Part shown: piece after piece, positions 23,432 to 34,332 of the stretch
Position numbering within the stretch: position 1 is the stretch's first letter
Layout: each line of letters begins with the position of its first letter
NCBI GenBank assembly: GCA_000697355.1
Contig: JNEN01000378.1
Span: 1-36,018 of the forward strand
Reading direction: 5' to 3'
From: Syncephalastrum monosporum B8922
Taxonomy: Eukaryota > Mucoromycota > Mucoromycetes > Mucorales > Syncephalastraceae
DNA length: 36,018 nucleotides
The notes under the pieces: generated by a model
Told to the model about the DNA's origin: nothing
Seen by the model: the letters and a program-made list of their open reading frames with translations, nothing else
Database searches by the model: none
Translations under genes and position numbers: made by a program

Positions 23432-24375
23432 ATATGTGCATGCACACCGCGTAAGTAGAGTCCACCTGAACTCATATCGAATCAAAATGAAACGTGGGCC
23501 ATGAAAGTGAGTGAGAGATAGAAAATACAAAAATTGGGGTCGGGGGACCCGTTACCTGGGAGCAGACAAAAAGAGAGAGAGAGCAGAAGAAAGGGATGTG
23601 GCGTAAATACCAGGCCATGCACCACACCACACCTGCCAGACCCACTCATATTAGACACACACACGCCTTTACTAAACACACCAAACGCCATGCGTACTAC
23701 GTGTTTATACTATGTACGCACTCCTTGTGACATCACTGATGGCGAGCAGGGACAAGGGTTGTCAGCAGTGGCGTCAACAGACAGCATGCACTTCGGAAGC
23801 CATACCGAATTGTAGAAAGTAAGAGTCTCGTCATAGCCTGCGCTGAATGGTGACTGACGAGTGCATGTTGCGGGTATGTATATCATTCCCCTATCCAGAA
23901 ATTGAGCATGTACCTTTATCTTCAACTTCTTTGCGTCGCCTGATGTGCCATGTAACAGCCAGGAATAACATATTCTTTACTACCATAAGATTATTTTTTT
24001 TGAGGCACATGGTTCCACAGAGACCGGCAGGGCTTACCATGAAAGACGAAAGACATTGGTAGCGAATGCTGCACAGGAAAGAAAAAAAACTCAGCTAGAT
24101 AGGGTTGCTGTGTAATTTTGTTTATGGATACACAATCGAGGTGGGTGAGTGCATATATTTGTAAATAGCTAGACACATATTTACAGCAACAAGAGCAAGA
24201 GCAAGAGAAAAGAAAAAGAAGAAGAAGAAGAATACAATTAAAGGAGATAAAACAGTTATACGTGCTGCACGTGCAAATGGACTGGTGTCAGTGCCGTCAA
24301 CCAAGAAGAGATGTTCTGGGTGATGCGGTGTGTCAAGCAAATGATAAGAACGCAAAGAGAGCGGCACCGAAATTC

Positions 24376-24473
24376 TGTGTGTATGTGTATGTGTATATGT
24401 ATGTATGTGTGTGTGTGTACGTGTGTGTACGTGTGTGTATGTGTATATATGTGTGTATATACATGTGTGTGTC
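24376..24473. repeat. GT-rich imperfect microsatellite
   Basis: Mixed GTGT, TATG and TACG units over about 98 bp, roughly 430 bp upstream of the adenylate cyclase start. It produces spurious long open frames on both strands. Confidence 0.9.
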
Positions 24474-24898
24474 TTCCTCCTGCTTTGACCAACGAGATCC
24501 CCCATCAAATCAAGCGACGGACCAGCCCAGCAAGGAACCAACCCCCGCACCCCCAACCCTTTCGACATACACATATACACATTATAGACTCTCTCTTCCT
24601 CTCTTTTTTCTTCTTTTTCTTCTTCTTTTCTGTCTGTCTCTGCCTCTTTTGGTGCACATATCTCCACTCATACAGCAGAGCACCGAGCTGTATACGTCCA
24701 CACGTATATTACACTCAATTTCGGATTTACGGCACCCATTAGTGCAGCTCCCAGGGCGGGCAACAAACAAGCTGAATAGTAGCCCCCCAAATCCTCCCGC
24801 GCTGTGTTGCGTTTTGTTCCCCTCTTTTTTTTTTTTTTTCTTTTCTCTTCAACAGGAGTTGAGGCTCGTTTTGAGCAAAAAAAAGTGTCGTCTTTACT

Positions 24899-27800
24899 AT
24901 GAGTCATCACCACAATCACGGCTCGAATAGCAGTTACCAGCCAGGCGATTCGTTCTTCACTCGTGTCTTTGGCCACCACTCGTCCCACGAGTCATCTCGA
25001 GGTACTTGTCATCTTGCCAACCGCATATAAGCTTACTTTTATTCCTGTTCAGCCGGATCGCCCACAGCACAGCTCGCCGCAGCCGGGCCGAGGCCTCACA
25101 AAACAGTGTCGACATCCACGCATACCCACCACAACGGCCGCAGCTCCTCATCGCGTCATTCTCGTAATTCCTCTGCAGGCACCATCGCTACCGTTCACTG
25201 CTACTCGCCCACCGAAACATTGCCGCCTCCTGCCTCGACCCATGGCCAACCTCGTCGCCGATCCTTCGACAGCCCGCACTACACTGCAAACAACACTTTA
25301 AATGAACCGGTCTACCCTGTCGTCTCGCGCTCCTCCAACACGCCTTCAAAGCAACCACAGCAACAAGTGCAGCAGCAGCAACAGCAGCAGCAGAGCCAAC
25401 AACAAAATGTAAGACGGACACAGGTACCTTTCCCCAGGGGTGGACGACACATTGGGGAACCCGAGACACCCCAACCACGCTCAAACAAAGTCCAGCGAAG
25501 CAACTCGGCAGACTATCAAAAGTACGACAATCAAGGTACGCTTTGTTTGAATCCCTCTTTTTTCTGTTTCCTTATTGCTCTGACTCACACGCAATCAAAT
25601 CACGACAACAAAATACAATCCACTTACCATGCGACCTCAGATAATACGCCTAATTCTTCCAACCCTCCCTCGAAACGCCGTCATTTATTCCCGCGTTTTG
25701 GCAAAAAGAAACGTCAGTATACAAAGAAAAGAAAAAAAATTACAAAAGTGGGGGAGTTCATCCTCGGGCTTACACGTAAACATAACATAACATAACATAA
25801 ACACAATCAATGACACAACAGATTCAACGGATACGCGCACACACCGCCAACACGAGACCAGCTCGTCGACCTCGCTCGCGTCGACGGTCTACTCTGGCAT
25901 GACCTCATCCACCCAGTCGACCCAGTCCAGCACCACCCACTCCTCCCACTCGACTCGCAAAAAGTCAAACGACACCTCGTACCGCATCTACACAACGGCC
26001 CACCCGCTGGACCTGCCCGTCCACGAGGATTCGTGGCGATACCCGCACCGCTACTACCCGCCCATGAGCCTGAATGCCTCACACGACAAGCGCAAGACGT
26101 CCGCGACGAGCGCAAGAAAAGGGAAGGACCAGATGCGACCCGGACGCGCAAATCAAAAGGTATTGCTTTTAATCTTCTTTTGTCTTGGCATGAATCTCAC
26201 ACGCCGCCCCCACCCTATTAGGAAATCGAGCGTAAGTTTGGTAACTCACCCCATGCGATGTTTTCGCCACTCACACATGCATGCAATCAATCCTTAGTCG
26301 ATCAAAATTTTGGCAGCATGGATGGCATTGTCAATCCTGATTATTACGCCTCCAAAGCTACCGCGATCTTGCCCTCACAGGTGCCTCATCAACCACAGCA
26401 AAATTGGGAACCCGAGCAATGGGCCCCGCCCGATAGCTGGGCCGTCCAACTCCCCGCTGTCATGAGCGAGGACGGCGAGACCGTGCCGCCCACTGCGCTC
26501 ACTGATGACGACGCACAGGAGTATGATGAGTACGCCATGGACGAAAATGACAAGTATGACGTCCCGCGCAGAAACGTAAGTCGGCTCCCCTCGTGTAGTA
26601 TTTGGCAGAAGCGGGATGGCTGACACTTTCAAAAGTTTTGCATTCGTATTTTCCGGCCCGACGCGACGTTTGGCACCCTCCAAGTGCCCCTGAATGCCAC
26701 CACGACCGAGCTCTTGAACAAGCTCGCTGGCAAGTTCTTTTTATCCGACAAGAGCAAATATAATCTCGTCATCAAGCGGCATAAGCTGGGTAGGACGCGT
26801 TCTCCTTGAACACATAGACACACGCACACACGCGCGCGTGTGCGAAATAACCGACAATAACTGACACGTTATGATTATAGAACGCATTCTGCAGAGCCAT
26901 GAACGACCGGTTCACATTCAAAAGATGCTTCTCGAGCAGATGGGTTACACCGAGCAGGACCGGATCGAGGAAGTTGGCCTTGAGGACAATTCGTATCTGC
27001 TCCGCTTCGTGTTTGGCCCGAACGTCGCCCAGACCTTGCATGAAGAGCCCGACACTGCGATCGCGCACCATGTCGACTTGAAGGGCCGCAGCCTGCCCAC
27101 CATACCCATTTTCCTCTACAAGCACGCCTCGCACATTGTCTCGCTCGACGTTTCCAAGAACCTGATGATGGAAATCCCGGTTGACTTTGTCCAGATGTGC
27201 AAGAATCTCAAGAGCCTGACGTTCGCCGACAATGAGTTACCTATGGTCCCGGCTTCGGTGCCCCACATGCGCTGCCTAGAGCACCTGGACATGTCCGGCA
27301 ACCGCCTGCGCGACATCCAGTCAGCTCGCCTCGAAGAGCTGGAGCAGCTCGTCACGCTGCGTCTCTGCAACAACCGGCTCGACGCCCTGCCCCTCACACT
27401 TTCGTCGTTGCAGTGCTTGACGGTGCTGTCGATCTCTAACAACCACTTTGTTGAGTTCCCCGACGTCATCTGCCACCTGACCCATCTCGATCACCTCGAT
27501 ATCAGCTTCAACAAGATCACGGCGTTTCCGGACGAGATCGGCAATCTGACGAACCTCGTCCGCCTCTACGCAATCGCGAACCGACTCAATGGTGCCCTCC
27601 CGCCAAGCTTTTCTAAGCTGGAGCGTCTACAGCTCTTGGATCTGCGCCAGAATCTGATTACCGACATCGAGGTTCTCAGCCAGCTCTCCAATCTCGAGAC
27701 GGTCCTGGTCGACTACAACGCCATGAGCATCGTCAACAGCGGGTTCAAGAACCTGAAACGACTCGAGATGTACAAGAATCACCTCACCCACTTCAACCTG

Positions 27801-30800
27801 GGCTCGCCCCAGACCTTTGGCAATGCCCACCTCACCTTCCTCAACATATCCAACTGCAAGCTGTCTTCCTTGCCCCAGGACGTCTTCCAAAACACTCTAG
27901 CCCTGGAGGAGATCGTGCTCGACAACAACACGCTCAACTCGATCCCTGCCTCGATCGGCAAGCTCAAGCGCCTCGCGCGCCTGTCCATCCAGGGCAACAG
28001 CCTCGACAGCTTGCCCGCCGAGATATCCAACCTGGGCGAGCTCAAGCGCCTCGACGTGCAAAAGAACAACCTCAAGGCTCTGCCCAAGGAGATCTGGCTC
28101 TGCCCGTCCCTGTCCCACCTCAACTGCTCGTCCAACTTGCTCAAGTCCTTCCCTCAACCTTACTCGGTGCCGGGTGTGGCGCTGCACCTCCCCTTGGCCC
28201 CCGAGGCCGAGGCGGTTGTCACGCCTTCGGTCATGGCCAACGCGGCGGATGGCGCGCTGCCCACCCCGCTCCATTCACATGCAGGCCAGGGCGTCGTGCC
28301 CACCACGGGCGCGCCCGCTGAGCCGCATCTCCCACCAGCGGACCCCACAGCCGGGAGCCCTGTCAATGGCCAACCGCCCAACTTTAACCCACCCTCCTTC
28401 TTTGCCAGTCCGCGCAATCACCCACCTCCGCTCTCGCTCTCGCTGCGACAGCTCTTCATGGGCGACAACCATCTGTCGGACGAGGTATGGTCCCCCCTGT
28501 CGTGGTTCCTCGAGCTGCGGACCCTCAACCTGTCCTTCAACTACCTCACCGAGATGCTTCCCGAGGGCTTCTACCACCAGCATCTCTACGAGCTCTACCT
28601 CTCCGGTAACCAGCTGACGTCGCTGCCCGCCGACGATATCGAGAAACTCAGCTACCTGCGCGTCCTTGCTGTGAATGGCAACAAGCTTCAGACACTGCCT
28701 GCGGAAATTGGCAAGTTGCGCAAGCTCTTGGTACTCGATGTGGGTAACAACATGCTCAAATATAACATTGCCAACTGGCCCTACGACTGGAACTGGTAAG
28801 CGTCACAGCGTCAAAAAAAAAAAAAAAGACCGGGAGGAAAGGTTGGGGGAACATGAACTAACAGTATGTTAGGAATTGGAACCGAGGACTCAAGTACCTC
28901 AATCTGTCTGGCAACAAGCGACTGGAGATTAAAAAATCGCACCCGGACATGAGCAATCCCAAGGACAAGGAGCTGTCCGACTTTAGCGCGTTGACGCGCC
29001 TGCGCATGCTCGGTCTCATGGATATCACCATTCTCGGCGTGTCCGTGCTCGACGAGTTTTTCGATCGTCGCGTGCGCACCTCTCCTTCCGAAGTCAACAG
29101 CATGGGGTACGGCATCGCAGATTGGCTCGGCCCGAGCGACCACCTCGCCTCGTGGGACCTCGTGATGCCGCGCTTCCGCAACAAGGATGACGAGTGCATC
29201 TTTGGCCTCTTCTCGGGCCGCAAGCCGAGCAAGTCGGGCTGCAAGCTCACAAAATACCTCAATGACAACTTTACGTACTTCTTCATGACCGAGCTGCGCC
29301 GGCTCAAGCAGGACGACTCGATCGTATCCGCCATGCGCCGGACGTTCTTGGCTCTCGAAAAAGGCCTAGCCAACAACGTGGACGAGCGCGACTCGGGCGC
29401 CTCTGTGGTCGTATGCTACATTGTCGGCACCAAGCTCTATGTCGCCAACGTCGGTGACGCCCTCGCGGTGATCTCGCGCAACAACGGTCAGGCCTTTGAA
29501 ATCACCCAAAAGCATATCCCGCTCAATCCGAGCGAGATTTCGCGGATACGCGCCGCAGGCGGCTTTGTCTCCAACGATGGCCGCCTCAACAATGAGCTGA
29601 ACGTGTCGCGCAGCTTTGGTCATCTCCACCTGATCCCGGTCGTGAACGCAAACCCGTACGTGTCTACCATTGACTTGACCGAGGACGACGAATTCGTGAT
29701 CATGGCGTCACAGAGCTTATGGGACCGCATGTCCTACCAGGCCGCCGTCGATATCGCGCGTACCGAAAAGGACGATCTGATGGCGGCCGCGCAGAAGCTG
29801 CGTGATTTTGCCATCACGTATGGTGCGGACGACAGTATCATGGTCATGGTCATTGACGTGAGTGATCTATTTGATAAACGCGACAAGCGCCATCGGCGCG
29901 GGCTCAACATGGGTGGAGCGCGCGGCGACGGCGCCATGCTCGACGATGTGATTCTTGGTAAAAGCAAGCGGCGTGGCAAGGACGAAATCCTCGGTGACTC
30001 GGTAAGAGAGAAGAGCCCACGAGGAGTGAGAGGGTGAGAAGATGGACTGATGAACATGGGTTAGACACTGGCTCGCTTGGATCGCGAAGTCCCACCGCCG
30101 ATCAATCAGGTGGCGCTTGTCTTTACGGACATCAAGAGTTCAACGTCGTTCTGGGAGACCCAGCCAGAGAACATGCGTTCGGCAATCAAGATCCACGACG
30201 GTGTGATGCGCCGCACGCTGCGCAGCGTCGGCGGCTACGAGGTCAAGACGGAAGGCGACGCGTTCATGGTGTGCTTCCAAAACATCACGGCCGCGCTGCT
30301 GTGGTGCTTCACAGTGCAACTTCAGCTTCTCGAGGCCGACTGGCCGGCTGGCATCCTGGAATCCGCGGATGGCCGTGAGATTGAGAAGGACGGTGTCGTG
30401 ATTTACAGAGGCCTGTCGGTGCGAATGGGAATCCACTGGGGCGTGCCCGTATTTGAGCGGAACCCGATCACGAACCGCATGGATTACTTTGGTCCGGTCG
30501 TGAACAAGGCAAGTCGTATCTGTAACGCGGCCGACGGTGGTCAGATCTGTGTGTCCTCCGATGTTGTGGCAGCGCTGCGCAACTTCCCGGGCGTGTTTGA
30601 AGACGAGGTCGACGAGCTCGGCGTGCAGACGACGAGCAACGACACGAGCCTGATCAAATCGGCCGCCTCGCCCGCGACCCCGATGCCTGCCGCGAGCTAC
30701 TCGGTCCATCGCGAGATGCAGCAGCTCAAGCGCCTGGGTTTCCACGTCGTCGAGCTCGGCGAACGCCGCCTCAAGGGCCTGGAGACGCCCGAAATGCTCA

Positions 30801-31453
30801 GTTTCGTCTACCCCAAGCAGCTATCGGGTCGCATGGAGCTCGACAAGAGCGAGATCATGGCCGCACGCGCGGCAGCCGCTGCTTCGACCTCGCCCACGCC
30901 GACAGCTGTCCTCGATGAAGTGCCTGCGGCACCTACCCCGCACATGCCACTACTGCCGCCGCCGCCGTCCTCCACCGAGACCGACACCTTGCCCGAAGTG
31001 GCCACGGCCGTTGCCACGACCAAGGATCCACGCGCACGGACCATCGACCCCTCGCTGGTGTGTGCGCTGAGCAACCTCGCCATCCGCCTGGAGCGTGTCA
31101 CGGCCGGCAGCGTCCTCTCCCACTCGCACGCAGGATCATCGATCCAAAGCAAATATACCTCGAGCGGCGCCAATGGCAACCCCCAAAACATCGTCACCAC
31201 CGCTACGACCGGACTCGGCAAATGGCTCGACATCCATATCAAGGAAGAGGCCTCAGACGAGGAGCTCATGACACTGATGGAGAATTTTGTCGCTCGCGTC
31301 GAGAACGCGGCCTCATCCTTGTATCTCCAGAAGGTGGGTCGTTTCGCAGGCGTGCTCGAGAAACTCGGTGACGCGATCGAGATTGACCCGTCGCATATCC
31401 TGCGGGCATTGCAAATGTACGCCGACGTCGCTGCTTTGACCGATCCTCGCTAA
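24899..31453 (+). CDS. CYR1: fungal adenylate cyclase (RA-LRR-PP2C-like-class III cyclase)
   Basis: It makes cAMP from ATP and in fungi is activated by Ras and/or G-alpha to drive protein kinase A. Exons 24899-25001, 25053-25535, 25641-25712, 25822-26159, 26222-26231, 26298-26575, 26636-26789, 26881-28795, 28873-30001 and 30065-31453 give 1,956 aa (yeast Cyr1: 2,026). Order: Ser/His/Gln-rich N-terminus with a Gln tract (about 135-155) and PRRRS (PKA-type, 25253-25264); a MDGIVNPDYY motif, possibly the G-alpha-binding element; Ras-association domain (about 429-520); leucine-rich repeats (about 550-905 and 996-1150) split by a Pro-rich insert; PP2C-like domain (about 1213-1447); cyclase domain (about 1500-1740). 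The catalytic set is complete: FTDIKSS and EGDAF metal Asps, KTEGDA Lys, and NKASRI Asn/Arg. The 10-nt exon 5 is required to keep frame. Confidence 0.95.
25776..25801. repeat. CATAA pentanucleotide repeat in an intron
   Basis: Four or more tandem CATAA units inside intron 3 of the adenylate cyclase gene, just before its acceptor. TAAC-like words in it could supply several branch points. Confidence 0.75.
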
Positions 31454-31933
31454 AGAAGCAAGTACAAAAAAAAAAGTAATACCTCAGCGCCACTATTCCC
31501 TCTCGTTTTTGCGTCTCCTTCTCTTCCTCCCTCGCACACGCACGCACGCAATACACACACACACACGCACACACACGCCATATACACACGACACACCCAC
31601 CTTTCCTAACGCGCATCTTCCATAGCATACCTTGTTCATTACTCTTTTTCCCCTCTTCTTTTTCACCCGCTCGCTTTTTTTGCATCCAATCAGCCGTCTA
31701 TGTGAGCTCTGCTGTGCTCACATTACGTTGACGTAAGAACTCCCCAAAAAACTAAAACAGAAGAAACTTGGACGAGGTTATCATGTTCTTTCTTTTTTCT
31801 TCTTGAATGCAAATGATGGGTTTGGCTGCTGTGTGATGATGCTTCTAAACGCTAATGTACTGTACAGAACGACGAGAGTTGTCCTTTTTTCTTTTTTCTG
31901 TTTTTCCTTGTTTAAACCAAAGGAGAATAGTCT
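31454..31933. other. convergent intergenic region with hairpin and TTACGT/ACGTAA palindrome
   Basis: It lies between the 3' ends of the cyclase and RING genes. It is pyrimidine-rich, with CA repeats at about 31546-31590. At 31702-31721 GTGAGC and GCTCAC form a 6-bp stem with an 8-nt loop, and directly after it TTACGT-TG-ACGTAA (31723-31736) is an ATF/CREB-like palindrome with a 2-bp spacer. No coding frame is recognised. Confidence 0.5.
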
Positions 31934-34332
31934 TTACGCTTTCCGAGCCTTCTTGCTTGGTTGGCCTATAGAACATTCAGAATCAAATGATAGGGATCGC
32001 CAGGCGTAAGACATACCATCATCTCGAGCAGAATGGACTCGCTTGGGCTTATTCTGTGGCTTCTTATTCTGTGCTTGGGTTTTTTCTTGCTGACCCTTTT
32101 TCTGCTGCTTCCCGGGTCCTTTTGGCTGTTGCTGTTGAGCCTTCTGTTGACGTGTCTTTGTCTGCTGTTGGGGACCTCGAGACTGAATTTGACGCCTCTT
32201 TTGTTGCTGCTTTCTTTGCGGCTGCTTTTGTTTCGGTTTGTCTTGTACTTTTTTCTGTTGCTGTGGCTGCGATTCAGACGCGGCATGTTCTTCGTCTGTG
32301 CTAATGCTGTCGTCGCTCGAGCTATCAGTCGAGGAATCGTCGGGTAAAACTGCTTTTTCCGTGTGCCTTCTTTTTGAGTTGGCTTTGACGGCCGTTTGTG
32401 CCGATGGTCTGCTGGACGGGCCTGCCAAAGAACTGGCAGGTGAGCTCTTGGAAAGAGGTCGCTGGCTAGCGCGTTCCAAAACGTCCTTTGTTAATGCACT
32501 AAGACCTCCTTCTTCACCTGAATCGCTCGAGTCACTTGATTCGCTGGATTCACTGGATTCGCTTGATGCGGTCGACGTTGACATGGTCGCCTTGCTTTCA
32601 CTACCGTCGCCGCTTTCGGGAGATGTGTCTTTCCCCAGAGAGGCGTCTGAATCGTTGGATGAGGATGTGCTCGAAGACGTGCTTTCCTTGAGGAGGACAC
32701 CTGAGCTACTAGATGAAGACGTGCTTGATGAAGGTAACTTTGATGATCCGCTTGAAGAGCTGCTCGATGATGTGCTTGATGAAGGTAAATCCGAGGTTTC
32801 GCTTGAAGAGCTGCTTTCGCTTTCGTTTTCACTTTCGCTTTGGTTTTGGTTTTGATTGTTCTCGCTAATAGATGACATCATATCCAACCGAGCGCTTGAT
32901 TCACCCTGAGAGGAGGTTGTCGCAGTTGACGTGCTTAAGGAGTGAGGCTGAGGCGTTGCGGTTTTGCTTGACTCGCTGGTGTCTTCTTGTTCCGCAGAGT
33001 TGTCGTCGCTGGCGACACTTTGCTCATCAATGACACCACCCTTGCTGTTGATGTTCCTGTTATTGGAAACATCCCGCGCCATACCACGAAGGCTGGAGTA
33101 AGGATCACTGGAGTCGTCATCCGAGCTCGTTGTATCCGTCGAGTCGGTATCAAGGCGTGTGCTACGATGGTTGGTGTGATGCGATGAAGAGGGGCCGATA
33201 TCGTCGCTGCTTTCGTGTGTGGAGTCATCCAGGTTCTGAACATCACTGTCCGACTCTGCGCCGGAGGAAATTTTTCTACGGGCGTACGGCCGGGTATGAG
33301 GAGACGAACTGGAGGAGCTGACAATGGATGAACCGTGGTCGGCGCCAATATCAGAAACATCGGAAGAGCCGCGTAAACTCTCGTCGTCTCGGTCGTCTTC
33401 GTCTTCGTCTTCGTCTTCGTCGTCTTCGTCTGATATCACGATGTGTCGTGGTTGGGCACGTGTCCGGTAGATCTCGCTTTCGTCGCTGTCACTGTCGTCG
33501 CTGGAGTTTGAGTCTCGGCCATCATCATTATCTGTATCGACCTCCATGACTTCGTCGTCGTCCACAACGAATCCATCCAGATCCGAGTCAGACTCGTCGT
33601 CGTCCTCTGAGGCTGTGTCCGAAAAGGCTTCCAGTACACGTCGCTCGGGAGGCTCTTCAGCCCGGCCGTAAGTGAGTCCGCAGTTGACACATTGGCCGTC
33701 TTCGTCGAGTTCCCAGGCACACCGGGCACACCGATTTCTAGGCGTACAGCGTTAAGTTTTAAGTTTTTATACATCGGATAGTATAAAAGGGAACGTACAC
33801 ATGGTCGTCTTCGTCCACGATATGCGCTTCTTGGCGATGTTTGGTGAAACGAGCGGTCAAAGCTTCCTCGATGGTATTCAGAGTATCGTCATTCTGCTCT
33901 GGCAAGTGGAACAGGTGTTTCCGCACGACGCTGACTGCGCAGCATAATAGGGAGATGTCAAGTTACACGAAACAATAAAAATTGAGGCAAAGGATGTACC
34001 TTGGTGTGAGACGGTGTATGCATATATAGGTCGCCGAATCACGTCGTAATTGCAGTTAGGACAGCGGGTCCGGTGTTCAAACCAAGTGATCAGGCACGCA
34101 CCGCAGAAAGTATGTCCTACAGGTGGATCGAGTTCAATGGGCGGTGATGGATCATACACACTCGAGAGAGATTACCGCAGTCAAGCGTGTATGGCTTGTC
34201 AAAGAAATCGACGCAAACATTGCAGCAGAAGGCTAGAGAGACACAGCGAGACAATGAGTATGCCGAGAGAGGCTTGTATCAAGAGTGCCAGATACCTTCT
34301 TTTATACGTCTCTGTGCTTCTTGGAGAGACAT
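31934..34332 (-). CDS. RING-finger protein (probable E3 ubiquitin ligase) with zinc ribbon and long low-complexity tail
   Basis: Exons in order are 34332-34296, 34232-34176, 34116-34000, 33934-33799 and 33737-31934, giving 716 aa. The RING is assembled across exons 2 and 3: CNVC, then DCGHTFCGAC, then CPNC, a complete C3HC4 set (about residues 16-57). A second Cys cluster, CARC...CVNC (about 118-133), looks like a zinc ribbon. From about residue 150 the protein is disordered: Asp/Glu-rich with a DEDEDEDED run, then about 300 residues of Ser/Asp/Thr, then a Gln/Lys-rich basic stretch (about 600-680) ending in KKARKA. The RING implies ubiquitin transfer with an E2; the acidic-then-basic tail suggests nuclear or chromatin contact, which is inference. 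It is convergent with the cyclase gene. The start is the first ATG in frame with the RING, twelve codons before the first intron. Confidence 0.8.

Larger units (their letters stand above)
22815..24898. promoter_or_regulatory. 2.1-kb divergent intergenic region between the stress protein and adenylate cyclase genes
   Basis: It must hold both promoters. Visible content is an A-rich leader next to the stress gene (22850-22960), an AT microsatellite (about 23396-23429), a GT/TATG tract (24376-24473) and pyrimidine tracts at 24590-24650 and 24820-24850 just upstream of the cyclase ATG. A 21-codon ORF (ATG at 23312, stop before 23380) could be an upstream ORF if the leader is long. No TGACGTCA was seen here. 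No conserved coding region is recognised. Confidence 0.5.

Noticed and set aside
24256..24930. Open frames rich in Cys/Val/Tyr or His/Thr across the GT microsatellite, on both strands
   Set aside because: They are translations of a dinucleotide-type repeat with no other protein-like content.
28174..28617. Overlapping + strand Arg/Ser/Pro-rich frame inside the cyclase gene
   Set aside because: It is a frame-shifted shadow of the Pro-rich insert and leucine-rich repeats in GC-rich coding DNA.
32238..32855. Long + strand open frame opposite the RING protein gene, Leu/Ser/Asp-rich
   Set aside because: It is the antisense shadow of the Ser/Asp repeat codons of the RING gene; such repeats remove stops on the other strand. 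The minus-strand frame joins by clean splicing to a RING domain.
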